A stretch of 64,000 nucleotides of DNA. It comes from Mesorhizobium sp. M8A.F.Ca.ET.218.01.1.1. Lineage in GTDB: Bacteria > Pseudomonadota > Alphaproteobacteria > Rhizobiales > Rhizobiaceae. Below the pieces are notes generated by a model. It worked only from the letters and a program-made list of their open reading frames with translations. It made no database searches and was not told where the DNA came from. Numbering within the stretch: position 1 is the first letter of the stretch; each line of letters starts with the position of its first letter. Positions 1-8,666 of the stretch are shown one piece after another. A program made the position numbers and the translations under genes. The DNA lies in NCBI RefSeq assembly GCF_004791165.1, contig NZ_SRUZ01000001.1, forward strand, positions 354,382-418,381, written 5' to 3'.

Positions 1-1
1 C

Positions 2-658
2 ATTGCCGGGCTGATGGGCGCCGGCCGCACCGAATTCGCCATGAGCCTGTTCGGCCGCTCCTATGGGCGCCGCATCACCGGCGAAGTGCTGCTCAAGGGC
101 AAGGCGGTCGACGTCTCCTCGGTGAGCAAGGCGGTCCAACACGGGATCGCCTATGTGACCGAGGACCGCAAGACCTACGGTCTCAACCTCATCGATCATA
201 TCAAGCACAACATAACGCTGGCCAATCTGGGCGGCGTCTCGCGCCACAGTGTGATCGACGACATGCGCGAGCTCGCCGTTGCCAACGACTATCGAAAGAA
301 AACCAACATCCGTGCATCGAGCGTCTATCAGATGACCGGCAATCTTTCGGGCGGCAACCAGCAGAAGGTGGTGTTGTCGAAATGGCTGTTCGCCGACCCG
401 GAAGTTCTGATCCTCGACGAGCCGACGCGCGGCATCGATGTCGGCGCCAAGTACGAAATCTACACGATCATCGCGCGCCTCGCCGCTGAAGGTAAGGCGA
501 TCCTGGTCATCTCGTCGGAAATGCCGGAATTGCTCGGCATCACCGACCGAATCTATGTCATGAACGAAGGGCGCATCGTGGGCGAAATGCCCGCGGCGGA
601 CGCGAGCCAGGAAAAAATAATGCGGGCCATCGTTCGTGGAGAAGGAAAAGCAGCATGA
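2..658 (+). CDS. gguA: Multiple-monosaccharide ABC transporter ATPase, 3' part (partial)
   Basis: This is the C-terminal part of a sugar ABC transporter ATPase that powers monosaccharide import at the inner membrane. The frame is open from the window edge, so the N-terminal ATPase domain and the start lie outside. The second ATP-binding domain is visible: signature [10 protein letters not shown], Walker B LILDEP followed by TRGIDVGAK, then the switch region [10 protein letters not shown]. Two-domain ATPases of the RbsA/XylG/GguA class carry this GGNQQK signature. The stop overlaps the next start in an ATGA arrangement, which indicates translational coupling with the permease. The ggu assignment rests on the permease and gguC downstream. 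Confidence 0.93.
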   Translation: MAGLMGAGRTEFAMSLFGRSYGRRITGEVLLKGKAVDVSSVSKAVQHGIAYVTEDRKTYGLNLIDHIKHNITLANLGGVSRHSVIDDMRELAVANDYRKKTNIRASSVYQMTGNLSGGNQQKVVLSKWLFADPEVLILDEPTRGIDVGAKYEIYTIIARLAAEGKAILVISSEMPELLGITDRIYVMNEGRIVGEMPAADASQEKIMRAIVRGEGKAA

Positions 659-1941
659 GCACCGACAGCGCCCCCGCCCCGCAAGGCAACATCGCCGAAG
701 AACAGCGTCCACGCATCGCCGTCTCGGCGCTGACGACGAACCTGCGCGAATATGGTCTGATTATCGCGCTGATCGTCATCATGCTGTTCTTCCAGTTCAC
801 CACGTCGGGAACGCTGTTCAAGCCGGTCAACCTAAGCAACCTGGTGCAGCAGAACTCGTTCATCATCGTGATGGCGCTGGGCATGCTGCTGGTCATCGTT
901 TCGGGCTACATCGACCTCAGCGTCGGGTCGGTCGCCGGTTTCATCGGCGCGCTGGCGGCGAACATGATGGTCATCTGGCAGCTCGGACCGCTCAGCAATC
1001 CGCTGGTGGTCTCGATCGTCTGCCTGATCGTGGGCGGCCTGATCGGCGCGGCGCAAGGCTATTGGATCGCCTACCACCGGATACCGAGCTTCATCGTGAC
1101 GCTGGCGGGCATGCTGATCTTCCGCGGCATCTGCCAGGCGCTGCTGGGCGGCGGCTCCTCGGTGGGTCCGCTTCCGGACGGCTTCAAGGCACTCAGCTCC
1201 GGCTTCATTCCTGATGTGATCGGCCCGCTGACGCTGATTGCGCCGACGGTAAACGCGGCCGGCAAGACCATTTTGGGCAGCGGCCTGACGCTGCACATGA
1301 CGACGGTCGTGCTGGGGCTGATCGCCGTGCTGGCCTATGCCTATTTCGGGGTGAGGACACGGCGCAAGCGCGAGCGCCACGGCTATGAGGCCGAGCCCTT
1401 CCCCCTGTTCGTCATCAAGACGCTGGTTGCCAGCGCGCTGGCGCTGTTCCTGGTCTATGAATTCGCCAGCTACAGGGGCCTGCCGGTGGTGCTGCTCGTC
1501 ATGGGCGTGCTGATCTCGCTGTTCGTCTTCGTTACCAAGCGCATGACCATCGGCCGCCGCATCTACGCGATGGGCGGCAACCCCAAGGCAGCGCAATTGT
1601 CGGGCATCAACACCGAGCGGCTGACGCTTCTGGTGTTCATCAATATGGGCGTGCTGTCGGCGCTCGGCGGCCTGATCATCGCCGCGCGTCTCGGCCAGGC
1701 CGTGCCGGCCGCGGGCCTCGGCAGCGAGCTCGACGTGATCGCGGCCGTCTTCATCGGCGGCGCCTCGGCGATGGGCGGCGTCGGCCAGGTGATCGGCGCG
1801 GTGGTCGGCGGCTTCATCATGGGCGTGATGAACAACGGCATGTCGATCATGGGCGTCAACGTCGACTGGCAGCAGGTAGTCAAGGGACTGGTGTTGCTCG
1901 GAGCCGTCATCTTCGACGTCTACAACAAGAACAAGGCTTAA
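655..1941 (+). CDS. gguB: Multiple-monosaccharide ABC transporter permease
   Basis: Integral inner-membrane permease of the RbsC/XylH type, 428 residues, which forms the translocation path for sugars delivered by a periplasmic binding protein (ChvE in the ggu systems). About ten hydrophobic segments can be seen, from [11 protein letters not shown] near residue 40 to [12 protein letters not shown] at the end. The cytoplasmic loop that contacts the ATPase is recognisable near [14 protein letters not shown] (around residue 305), and the family stretch [12 protein letters not shown] lies near 365. An internal charged insert near residues 235-245 ([10 protein letters not shown]) makes it longer than RbsC, as is usual for GguB/MmsB. 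It overlaps the ATPase gene by 4 bp. No binding-protein gene is in view; it would lie upstream of the window. Confidence 0.93.
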   Translation: MSTDSAPAPQGNIAEEQRPRIAVSALTTNLREYGLIIALIVIMLFFQFTTSGTLFKPVNLSNLVQQNSFIIVMALGMLLVIVSGYIDLSVGSVAGFIGALAANMMVIWQLGPLSNPLVVSIVCLIVGGLIGAAQGYWIAYHRIPSFIVTLAGMLIFRGICQALLGGGSSVGPLPDGFKALSSGFIPDVIGPLTLIAPTVNAAGKTILGSGLTLHMTTVVLGLIAVLAYAYFGVRTRRKRERHGYEAEPFPLFVIKTLVASALALFLVYEFASYRGLPVVLLVMGVLISLFVFVTKRMTIGRRIYAMGGNPKAAQLSGINTERLTLLVFINMGVLSALGGLIIAARLGQAVPAAGLGSELDVIAAVFIGGASAMGGVGQVIGAVVGGFIMGVMNNGMSIMGVNVDWQQVVKGLVLLGAVIFDVYNKNKA

Positions 1942-2144
1942 GGGCTGGAGGCGAGGACTAGGAGGCATACGGGTTCTAGATCGCGAAGCTGCCGGCAGCC
2001 CGTCGGCACCAAGAAGTCCGGGGAAGGACCAGGCTCGCGAACGCAATCCGGACGAAGCGTTTCAACCGTGGCGCGTTTCCGCGCCGCGCCGGTCAGGATT
2101 TTGCCGATGGCAGCCGGACACGGAAAAATGAGAGAGGACTGATC

Positions 2145-3137
2145 ATGCTGATCTCGCAGATTCTCGACGACGCCGAGACGATCCGTGTCGTTGCCCGCAG
2201 CGGCGGGAAGACCCGGATCATCAACGGCGCGCGCAGCGTCTATTCGCTGGCGATGGAGGCCGCCCGCACCGGTGTCGGCCTGGCCGCCCTGATCGAACGC
2301 AAGGGACTTGGCGAGACGGTCGATCTCGACGCCGCCTACAAGAGGGGACGGCTCCTGTCGCCGATCAATCACCCCGACCCGGCGCATCTGCACCTGACCG
2401 GCACGGGGCTGACGCATCTCGGGTCGGCCGCGACGCGCGATTCCATGCACAAGAAGCTCAGCACCGACGGCGAGGAGCAGCTCACCGATTCGATGAAGAT
2501 GTTCCGCATGGGGCTGGAAGGCGGCAAACCCGCCAAAGGCCAGGTCGGCGTACAGCCGGAATGGTTCTACAAGGGCAACGGCACCATGGCGGTCGCGCCT
2601 GGCGCGGCGCTGATGTCGCCGGCCTTTGCCAAGGATGCCGGCGAAGAACCCGAGGTCGCCGGGATCTATGTCATCGGCGACGACGGCGCGCCGTTCCGCG
2701 TCGGCTTCACGCTGTCGAACGAATTCTCGGACCATGTGACCGAGCGCGTGAACTATCTCTTCCTCGCCCACTCCAAGCTGCGCAATGCCTCGTTCGGGCC
2801 GGAAATCCTGATCGGAGACCTGCCTTCGGACATCCGCGGCACGTCGCGCATCCTGCGAGACGGCAAGACATTGTGGGAGAAGCCGTTCCTGTCGGGCGAA
2901 ACGAACATGTCGCACACCATCGCCAATCTCGAACACCACCACTTCAAATATTCGGCCTTCCGCCAGCCGGGCGACGTGCATGTGCATATGTTCGGCACCG
3001 CGACGCTATCCTTCGCCGACGGCATCAACACGGAAGCAGGCGACGTGTTCGAGATCGAGGCAGGGGATTTCGGCCTGCCGCTGCGCAACCCGCTGGAAAT
3101 CGAAAAGCCGGTGAAGGTGGCGGTGAAGGCGCTGTAA
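2145..3137 (+). CDS. gguC: GguC / AraD1-family protein
   Basis: 330-residue protein of the GguC/AraD1 family, related to the fumarylacetoacetate-hydrolase fold and usually encoded beside gguAB and chvE. The role is probably a sugar-acid step, such as handling of a 2-keto-3-deoxy acid from L-arabinose, but the reaction is inferred from family naming only. Start MLISQILDD follows a purine-rich stretch (GAGAGAGG), 7 nt before ATG. The C-terminal half holds an acidic and histidine-rich core (HHHFKYSAF, DVHVHMFGTATLSF) that fits metal-dependent FAH-like enzymes. The 203-bp gap after gguB contains a GC-rich stem-loop at 2070-2085 (arms GGCGCG and CGCGCC, loop TTTC) without a U-tract, so readthrough from gguB is likely. 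Confidence 0.85.
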   Translation: MLISQILDDAETIRVVARSGGKTRIINGARSVYSLAMEAARTGVGLAALIERKGLGETVDLDAAYKRGRLLSPINHPDPAHLHLTGTGLTHLGSAATRDSMHKKLSTDGEEQLTDSMKMFRMGLEGGKPAKGQVGVQPEWFYKGNGTMAVAPGAALMSPAFAKDAGEEPEVAGIYVIGDDGAPFRVGFTLSNEFSDHVTERVNYLFLAHSKLRNASFGPEILIGDLPSDIRGTSRILRDGKTLWEKPFLSGETNMSHTIANLEHHHFKYSAFRQPGDVHVHMFGTATLSFADGINTEAGDVFEIEAGDFGLPLRNPLEIEKPVKVAVKAL

Positions 3138-3144
3138 AAGCCAC

Positions 3145-3160
3145 GGGGGCGTCATCCCCC
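3145..3160. terminator. GC hairpin between convergent gguC and dcd
   Basis: A GGGGG/CCCCC stem with a 6-nt loop lies in the 51-bp gap between the convergent ends of gguC and the deaminase gene. There is no U-tract, so termination efficiency is doubtful. The neighbouring text resembles fragments of rhizobial intergenic repeats. Confidence 0.3.
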
Positions 3161-3188
3161 TCTCGTGGGGAGATCGGCAGCTTCGACC

Positions 3189-4340
3189 TTAGCGCACCGC
3201 GCGGAAATGCTTTGAGAGCTTGAGGCCTTGCGCCTGGTAGTTCGAGCCCAGGTCGGTGCCGTAAAGCGCCCGCGGCCGCTTCAGCATGTGCTCGTAGACC
3301 AGCCGGCCGACGATCTGGCCATGGTCGAGGATGAACGGGACTTCGTGGCTGCGCACTTCGAGCACCGCCCGGCTGCCGGTGCCGCCGGACGCCGAATGGC
3401 CGAACCCCGGATCGAAAAAGCCGGCATAGTGGACACGGAACTCGCCGACCAGCGGATCGAAGGGCGTCATCTCGGCGGCGTAGAGCGGCGGCACATGCAC
3501 CGCCTCCTGGCTGACGAGGATGTAGAACTCGTCGGGATCGAGCACCAGTTCGCCGGCGCCGCTCTTGTGGATCGGCTCCCAGAAATCGACGACGTCCTGT
3601 GCGGCACGCTTGTCGACATCGACGAGGCCGGTGTGGTGCTTGCCGCGATAGCCGACCAGCCCATCCTTGTCGCCATTGAGATCGATCGACAGCGCGATGC
3701 CGCCGCCGGAAATGTTCGGCGGATCGGTGGCGACCAGCATTTCGGCGTTGTGCAATTCATGCAGTTCGGCTTCCGATAGCAGTGCGTTGCCTGTACGGAA
3801 GCGGATCTGCGACAGGCGCGAACCGGTGCGCACGACGATCGGAAAAGTGCGCGGACTGACCTCGAGATAGAGCGGGCCGTGATAGCCGGCGGCGATCTTG
3901 TCGAACTCGTGGCCGCGATCGGTCATGACGCGGGTGAAGATGTCGAGCCGCCCGGTCGAGCTCTTCGGATTGGCCGAAGCCGAAATGCCAGCCGGCAGGG
4001 CCAGACTTTCGAGCAGCGGCACGATATAGACGCAGCCGGTTTCGAGAACCGCGCCTTCGGTCAGATTAATCTCGTGGAGTTGCAGCCGATCGAGCTTTTC
4101 CGAGACCTTGTGGTTGGGGCCGGGCAGGAACGAGGCGCGCACCCGCCAGGCCTTTTTCCCCAATCTGAGATCAAGGCTCGCCGGCTGGATCTGATCGGCA
4201 TCGAGCGCGCGCGGCGACTTCAGCGCGCCGGACTTGAACAGCGCCGAAATGTCCTGATCGGGAAGAATGCCTGTCTGCCGCAAAGTCTGGCTCCGCCCAA
4301 GACTGGTCTCTTTTGGTGCAGGTTCTTGCCGCAAAACCAC
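3189..4340 (-). CDS. dcd: 2'-deoxycytidine 5'-triphosphate deaminase, two-domain form
   Basis: Deaminates dCTP to dUTP in the cytosol, feeding dTMP synthesis. At up to 383 residues it is about twice the length of E. coli Dcd, as is typical of the duplicated alphaproteobacterial form. The catalytic stretch NPKSSTGRLDIFTRV matches the Dcd/dUTPase motif with its conserved Ser and Arg. A second dUTPase-like repeat (around SIDLNGDKDGLVGY onward) ends in a segment with VRSHEVPFILDHGQIVGRL. The start used here is GTG (reading VVLRQEP), and the family core begins near TGILPDQDISALF, so the first 20 or so residues are uncertain; a TTG a little downstream is an alternative. It is divergent from metZ. 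Confidence 0.9.
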   Translation of the reverse strand: MVLRQEPAPKETSLGRSQTLRQTGILPDQDISALFKSGALKSPRALDADQIQPASLDLRLGKKAWRVRASFLPGPNHKVSEKLDRLQLHEINLTEGAVLETGCVYIVPLLESLALPAGISASANPKSSTGRLDIFTRVMTDRGHEFDKIAAGYHGPLYLEVSPRTFPIVVRTGSRLSQIRFRTGNALLSEAELHELHNAEMLVATDPPNISGGGIALSIDLNGDKDGLVGYRGKHHTGLVDVDKRAAQDVVDFWEPIHKSGAGELVLDPDEFYILVSQEAVHVPPLYAAEMTPFDPLVGEFRVHYAGFFDPGFGHSASGGTGSRAVLEVRSHEVPFILDHGQIVGRLVYEHMLKRPRALYGTDLGSNYQAQGLKLSKHFRAVR

Positions 4341-4393
4341 TGGGCACTTTTGCGGAACCTGCCTTGGTACAAACCTCTTAATGAAGCCGGCAA

Positions 4394-4421
4394 TTGACGC
4401 AAGCGTGGCGCGGGTCTAAAG
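4394..4421 (+). promoter_or_regulatory. Candidate sigma-70-type promoter for metZ
   Basis: TTGACG at 4394-4399 is followed after 16 nt by CTAAAG at 4416-4421, close to the rhizobial CTTGAC-N17-CTATAT pattern. The start point it predicts (about 4427) falls at the 5' edge of the SAM-II aptamer, which supports the pairing of promoter and riboswitch. Confidence 0.45.
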
Positions 4422-4426
4422 GGTCG

Positions 4427-4487
4427 TTATCCCGTGGTGATTTGGCCGGTCGGCTTGCAGCCACGTTAAACAAGTCGCTAAAGGACC
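4427..4487 (+). promoter_or_regulatory. SAM-II riboswitch aptamer (metA-type)
   Basis: The leader of metZ shows the SAM-II pattern known from alphaproteobacterial met genes. P1 is CGTGG (4433-4437) with CCACG (4461-4465). The loop carries TGATTTGG. The pseudoknot pairs GGCTTG (4452-4457) with CAAGTC (4471-4476) including one G-U pair, and the conserved 3' tail GCTAAAG is at 4477-4483. S-adenosylmethionine binding stabilises the pseudoknot and represses methionine synthesis. Here the 3' strand can alternatively pair with the downstream terminator (see 4510-4540), which suggests transcriptional control in addition to, or in place of, translational control. Confidence 0.93.
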
Positions 4488-4509
4488 GTCGGGCCGCAAG
4501 GCCGTATGG

Positions 4510-4540
4510 ACCGGTTGCGACTTTCGCGGCCGGTTTTTTT
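4510..4540 (+). terminator. Intrinsic terminator in the metZ leader, expression platform
   Basis: An 11-bp stem, 4510-4520 (ACCGGTTGCGA) with 4524-4534, has a CTT loop and is followed by an unbroken T-run to 4540, 17 nt before the metZ start. It lies between the SAM-II aptamer and the gene. GCGACTT at 4517-4523, inside the terminator 5' arm and loop, is perfectly complementary to AAGTCGC at 4472-4478 of the aptamer, so the two structures are mutually exclusive. Confidence 0.85.
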
Positions 4541-4557
4541 GTGTCTGGAACAAAGCG

Positions 4558-5748
4558 ATGAGCACCAAGAAGCGCAACTGGAAACCTCAGACGGCACTCG
4601 TGCATGGCGGAACCCTGCGTTCCCAATTCGGCGAAACCGCCGAGGCGATGTACCTGACCCAGGGCTATGTCTATAAAACCGCCCAGGCGGCGGAAGCCCG
4701 CTTCAAGGGCGAAGAGCCTGGCTTCATCTATTCGCGTTACGCCAACCCGACCGTCGACATGTTCGAAAAGCGCATGTGCGCTCTCGAAGGCGCCGAGGAC
4801 GCGCGCGCCACGGCGTCGGGCATGGCGGCGGTGACCGCGGCCCTTCTGTGCAGCGTCAAGGCCGGCGATCATATCATTGCGGCGCGCGCGCTGTTCGGCT
4901 CCTGTCGCTGGGTGGTCGAGACGCTGGCGCCGCGCTATGGCATCGAGGCGACCTTGGTCGACGGCACCGATATCGCCAATTGGGAAAAGGCGGTCAGGCC
5001 GAACACCAAGCTGTTCTTCCTGGAAAGCCCGACCAATCCGACGCTGGAAGTCGTCGACATATCAGCCGTCGCCTCGCTTGCCAATTCGATCGGCGCGCGG
5101 CTTGTCGTCGACAATGTCTTCGCCACGCCGCTGCAGCAGAAGCCGTTGCAGCTTGGTGCGCACATCGTCGTCTACTCGGCCACCAAGCATATTGACGGCC
5201 AGGGCCGTTGCCTCGGCGGCGTCATCCTGTCGGACAAGAAGTGGATCGACGAAAACCTGCACGACTATTTCCGCCACACCGGCCCCAGCCTGTCGCCGTT
5301 CAATGCCTGGACCTTGCTGAAGGGGCTCGAAACGCTGCCGCTGCGCGTGCGCCAGCAGACGGAAAGCGCCGGCAGGATCGCCGACTTCCTGGCCGAGCAG
5401 CCGCAGATCGCCCGCGTCATCTATCCCGGCCGCGCCGACCATCCGCAGGCCGCCATCGTCAAGAAGCAGATGTCGGGCGGCTCGACGCTGATCTGCCTCG
5501 ACGTCAAGGGCGGCAAGCCGGCGGCCTTCGCGCTGCAGAACGCCCTCGACATCGTGCTGATCTCGAACAATCTCGGCGATGCCAAGAGCCTGATCACCCA
5601 TCCGGCGACGACGACGCACAAGAACCTGAGCGACGAGGCCCGCGCCGAACTCGGCATCGGGCCAGGGACGCTCAGGCTGTCGGTCGGCCTGGAGGACGCC
5701 GACGACCTGCTGGAAGACATCGCGCAGGCGCTGAAGACCGCCAAATAG
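4558..5748 (+). CDS. metZ: O-succinylhomoserine sulfhydrylase
   Basis: Cytosolic PLP enzyme that makes homocysteine from O-succinylhomoserine and sulfide, the direct sulfhydrylation route to methionine. 396 residues, the normal length. Visible Cys/Met-metabolism family marks are YSRYANPTVDMFE near residue 60, the cofactor region ATASGMAAVTAALL near 80, LESPTNPTLE near 155, and the PLP-lysine segment SATKHIDGQGR near 205. A weak GGAA precedes the start, so expression may depend heavily on the leader. The gene stands alone downstream of the SAM-II riboswitch and terminator, so it should be shut off when S-adenosylmethionine is plentiful. The distinction from O-acetylhomoserine-using homologues rests on resemblance to rhizobial MetZ and the riboswitch context. 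Confidence 0.93.
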   Translation: MSTKKRNWKPQTALVHGGTLRSQFGETAEAMYLTQGYVYKTAQAAEARFKGEEPGFIYSRYANPTVDMFEKRMCALEGAEDARATASGMAAVTAALLCSVKAGDHIIAARALFGSCRWVVETLAPRYGIEATLVDGTDIANWEKAVRPNTKLFFLESPTNPTLEVVDISAVASLANSIGARLVVDNVFATPLQQKPLQLGAHIVVYSATKHIDGQGRCLGGVILSDKKWIDENLHDYFRHTGPSLSPFNAWTLLKGLETLPLRVRQQTESAGRIADFLAEQPQIARVIYPGRADHPQAAIVKKQMSGGSTLICLDVKGGKPAAFALQNALDIVLISNNLGDAKSLITHPATTTHKNLSDEARAELGIGPGTLRLSVGLEDADDLLEDIAQALKTAK

Positions 5749-5775
5749 GCTGTTTGGGAGCGTCGGTCGCGGCGA

Positions 5776-6927
5776 TCAGGCGCGCGACGGCGTCTCCTCC
5801 AGTTCGGCCGCCTTGGTGCGGATGGTCATTACGTTGCCGCGCCAGTCGACGGCGCCGCCGAGCCAGCCGCGCGCCCAGAGGGTTGGGAGCATCACGTCCC
5901 GCGCAATCATGGCCGCGACCATGCGCGGCGACAGGTACCAGCCCTTGGACAAGGCCAGTGCGCACTCCGGAAGGTAGAAGGCCGCCAACACGGCAATCGC
6001 GGTTGCCCAGAGGCTGATGCCGGCGCTCGCCGCAGCAACCAGGGCAAGCGCGAGAGGCACCGCCGCGCCGGTCAGGATTTCGGGCGCGAAGAACAGCGGG
6101 AAGGTGACGCGGCGCAGGCGCGCCCAGCGGGCCTGACGCGACCAGATCTCGCCAAGCGTGCGCTGGCCGAGCGGCTGCTCGAAGGGCGCGGCAACGAGAT
6201 TGACGCGCAAGCCGAGGCCGTTCACCAGCTTGGTGGCGGCAGCGTCCTCGGCGATCTCGGCGGCCAGCGCCCGAATGCCGCCATTGGCATCCAGCATCGG
6301 CTTGTTCCACAGCATGCTCTTGCCCTGGGCAAAGCCGAGGCCGAGCGCCTCGCCGGCATACTGCCAGCGGGCCTGCAATGTGTTAAGGAAGGCGCATTCG
6401 ACATCGGCCCAGAAACCCTCGGGCCGCGAGCCGATCGGCGTCGAGCAGACAAGGCCGGTGTCGGGCCGCCATGCCGCCATCATGTGCTCGACATAGTTCC
6501 TCGGCATCAGGACGTTGGAATCGGCAAGGATGACCCAGTTGTGGCGTGCCGCTTCCCAACCCTTGACGCAATTGTTGAGCTTTGGATTGGCGCTGACGCG
6601 GTCGTCACCGATCAGCAGCCGGGCCGGCACCTTGGGAAACCGGGCAATCGCCCTGTTTATCAGTTTGACCACCGGATCGTCGGGATGGGCGACGCAGAAG
6701 ATCAGTTCGTAGCGTGGCCAGTCGAGGGCGAAGGCGCGTTCCAGCGTCTCATGCGTGAACGGCTCGACGCCCCGCGACGGGACGACGATCGAGACCGGTT
6801 GCGGCTTGCCGGCTGGCGGGGCGATCGTGTTGCGCCGTTTCAGCTGTGAAGCGGCGAGCGAAATGCTGGCGGCGTTTGAAAGGATGAGTGCGGTCGAAAG
6901 CGAGGCGGCTATGAAGGTGAGTTCCAT
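5776..6927 (-). CDS. Ceramide glucosyltransferase (GT21-type, membrane-bound)
   Basis: Processive-type GT2/GT21 glycosyltransferase, 383 residues, that should transfer glucose from UDP-glucose to ceramide on the cytosolic face of the inner membrane. An N-terminal membrane anchor (residues 1-30) is followed by the GT core: SIVVPSRGVEP, the D1-like NPKLNNCVKGWEAAR, the D2-type ADSNV, the third acidic motif AEIAEDAAA, and the RQARWARLRR match to (Q/R)xxRW. Two or three hydrophobic segments close the protein (around AVPLALALVAAASAG and AIAVLAAFYLPECALAL). Homologues in Agrobacterium and Mesorhizobium are annotated as ceramide glucosyltransferases. The lipid acceptor in this organism is inferred. 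Single gene, with no sphingolipid-synthesis genes beside it. Confidence 0.85.
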   Translation of the reverse strand: MELTFIAASLSTALILSNAASISLAASQLKRRNTIAPPAGKPQPVSIVVPSRGVEPFTHETLERAFALDWPRYELIFCVAHPDDPVVKLINRAIARFPKVPARLLIGDDRVSANPKLNNCVKGWEAARHNWVILADSNVLMPRNYVEHMMAAWRPDTGLVCSTPIGSRPEGFWADVECAFLNTLQARWQYAGEALGLGFAQGKSMLWNKPMLDANGGIRALAAEIAEDAAATKLVNGLGLRVNLVAAPFEQPLGQRTLGEIWSRQARWARLRRVTFPLFFAPEILTGAAVPLALALVAAASAGISLWATAIAVLAAFYLPECALALSKGWYLSPRMVAAMIARDVMLPTLWARGWLGGAVDWRGNVMTIRTKAAELEETPSRA

Positions 6928-7147
6928 CGAGATCTGGTCACTCCGGAAAGGCGGCCGGCATCGTGGCCGTTTTCAACAGTTCGACAGAGCGCCGAGTCGC
7001 CCGGTTCGTGCACACCACCATTGTCGTGTGTCACTTAAATGACATTCTTTGCCGGCACCTGCGGTTCAAGGTCAGCCGCGACAAGACGCGCACGTTGACC
7101 TGCTCACCGGGAGCGCTGAAAGTCATCGGGTTGTTTTGGAGCCGCTC

Positions 7148-7540
7148 ATGTACCGCGCCGTGACGCGCAACATCGAAGTGCAGGTCAGGCCGTTCTATCT
7201 CGAGGACCGTTCGGATCCCTCGGAGAACCGCTATGTCTGGGGCTATCAGATAACGATCGACAACCAGTCGGACGAGTTCGTGCAGTTGTTGTCGCGCTAT
7301 TGGCACATCACCGATGGCGCCGGCCGGGTCGAGGAAGTGCGCGGGCCGGGCGTTGTCGGCGACCAGCCGGAACTCAATCCCGGCGACAGCTATCAATACA
7401 CGTCCGGCTGCCCGCTCTCGACACCGTCCGGGATCATGGTCGGACGCTACACGATGCGCAACAAGCGCGGCGAGACCTTCGACATCGCCATCCCCGCCTT
7501 CTCGCTCGATCTGCCGGGGACAACGCGCACGGTGAATTAG
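7148..7540 (+). CDS. apaG: ApaG domain protein
   Basis: 130-residue ApaG protein, a small immunoglobulin-like beta-sandwich. Family knowledge links it to Co2+/Mg2+ homeostasis and diadenosine tetraphosphate levels, but the biochemical role is not settled. The start [13 protein letters not shown] is chosen because a GGAG sits 6 nt upstream and because it matches the family length; the frame is open for 33 codons further upstream. Conserved features are [28 protein letters not shown] and [12 protein letters not shown], then [18 protein letters not shown]. The 220-bp gap upstream holds an inverted repeat TGTCA-N6-TGACA at 7029-7044 of unknown use. It converges on hslO. Confidence 0.92.
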   Translation: MYRAVTRNIEVQVRPFYLEDRSDPSENRYVWGYQITIDNQSDEFVQLLSRYWHITDGAGRVEEVRGPGVVGDQPELNPGDSYQYTSGCPLSTPSGIMVGRYTMRNKRGETFDIAIPAFSLDLPGTTRTVN

Positions 7541-7589
7541 CGTCTTTTCTTCAGATAGAGCCAAGGAGCTCCTGTACTAACGCTGGCGC

Positions 7590-7641
7590 GGCCCCTCATC
7601 CGCCTGCCGGCACTTCTCCCCGTATAGTGACGAGGAGAAGG
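7590..7641. repeat. RIME/REP-like intergenic palindromic element
   Basis: This gap between convergent apaG and hslO holds a sequence that begins CCCCTCATCCGCCTGCC and ends in an inverted repeat, CTTCTCC (7613-7619) with GGAGAAG (7634-7640). I recall the same text as a recurrent extragenic element in Mesorhizobium and Rhizobium genomes. Only one clear copy is present in this window, so the assignment rests on recall. Confidence 0.45.
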
Positions 7642-7649
7642 GACTAGCT

Positions 7650-8657
7650 TTACTGAGCCGCAAACTCGGCCGGGTCGAAGTCGTACTGGGTCGAGCAGAA
7701 CTCGCAGGCGACGTGGATGCCGCCATCCTCGGTGCTGTCCTTGATCTCCTGCGCGGAGAAGCCTTCGAGGATATCGCGGATCTTGTCCCTGGAGCACGAG
7801 CACTGGTCGGTGACGGGGACGCCGCCGAAGACGCGTACGCCATGCTCGTGGAACAAGCGATAGAGCAGCCGCTCGGCGCCGATGGTCGGGTCGATCAGCT
7901 CGGTCGGCTCGATGGTGCCCAGCAAGGCGAGGAGTTCCTGCCAGGAATTATCGGCCGGATCGTGGACTTCCTCGCGCGGATCGCCATCGCCGCCCGGCAG
8001 GTCCGGGACGCGCATGCGCCCGGGCGATTGCGGCAGGAACTGCGCCAGTATGCCGCCGGCGCGCCACTGCTCGCGCGCACCGCCGATACCGGGCGTCAGC
8101 AGCTTGGCGACCGAGAGCCTGATATCCGTCGGGATCTGTTCCGACTGGCGGAAATAGGTGCGCGCCGCGTCTTCCAGCGTTTCGCCGTCGAGCTGGACGA
8201 TGCCCTGATAGCGCTGCGTATGGGCGCCCTGATCGATGGTCAGCGCCAGCACGCCGCTGCCAAGCAGCGTTTGCTGCGAGGTCTCGCCGGCCGCGACCAG
8301 CGCCTCGAGCCGATCCGCGTCGAAACGCGCATAGGCGCGCAGCGCCGAGGGCGTGGAAAAGTCCGCGACCAGCATGTCGACAGGCCCGTCGGTACGGGTC
8401 TGCAGGATGAACTTGCCTTCGAACTTGAGCGAGGTGCCGAGCAGCACCGTCAGCACACAGGCTTCCGCCAGCAGGCGGGCGACCGGCTCGGGATAGTCGT
8501 GGCGGCCAAGGATAGCGTCGAGCATCGGCCCGAGCTGCACCGTGCGGCCACGCACGTCGAGCGGACCGACTTCGAAGGGAACGACGTGATCGTCGCCGGC
8601 GTAGCCGAACTCGCCGAGTTTGGGGTGATGTTCAGTCACTTGATGGCTTTCCAACAT
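7650..8657 (-). CDS. hslO: Hsp33 redox-regulated chaperone
   Basis: Cytosolic holdase chaperone activated by oxidation plus unfolding. The zinc-binding redox switch is intact near the C terminus: CSC (TDQCSCSRDK) followed 32 residues later by CEFC. The N-terminal substrate-binding domain includes PVARLLAEACVLTVLLGTSLKFEGKF and the QTRTDGPVDMLVADF stretch. The start MLESHQVTEHH is chosen because GGAG lies 9 nt upstream; a longer frame would add 17 residues with no ribosome site. About 335 residues, slightly longer than E. coli Hsp33, as is normal in rhizobia. It follows argF after a 170-bp gap with repeats and hairpins, so it probably has its own promoter. Confidence 0.93.
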   Translation of the reverse strand: MLESHQVTEHHPKLGEFGYAGDDHVVPFEVGPLDVRGRTVQLGPMLDAILGRHDYPEPVARLLAEACVLTVLLGTSLKFEGKFILQTRTDGPVDMLVADFSTPSALRAYARFDADRLEALVAAGETSQQTLLGSGVLALTIDQGAHTQRYQGIVQLDGETLEDAARTYFRQSEQIPTDIRLSVAKLLTPGIGGAREQWRAGGILAQFLPQSPGRMRVPDLPGGDGDPREEVHDPADNSWQELLALLGTIEPTELIDPTIGAERLLYRLFHEHGVRVFGGVPVTDQCSCSRDKIRDILEGFSAQEIKDSTEDGGIHVACEFCSTQYDFDPAEFAAQ

Positions 8658-8666
8658 GACAAAGCT

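Noticed and set aside
832..2046. Reverse open frame opposite gguB
   Set aside because: His/Asp/Arg-rich shadow of a membrane-protein gene.
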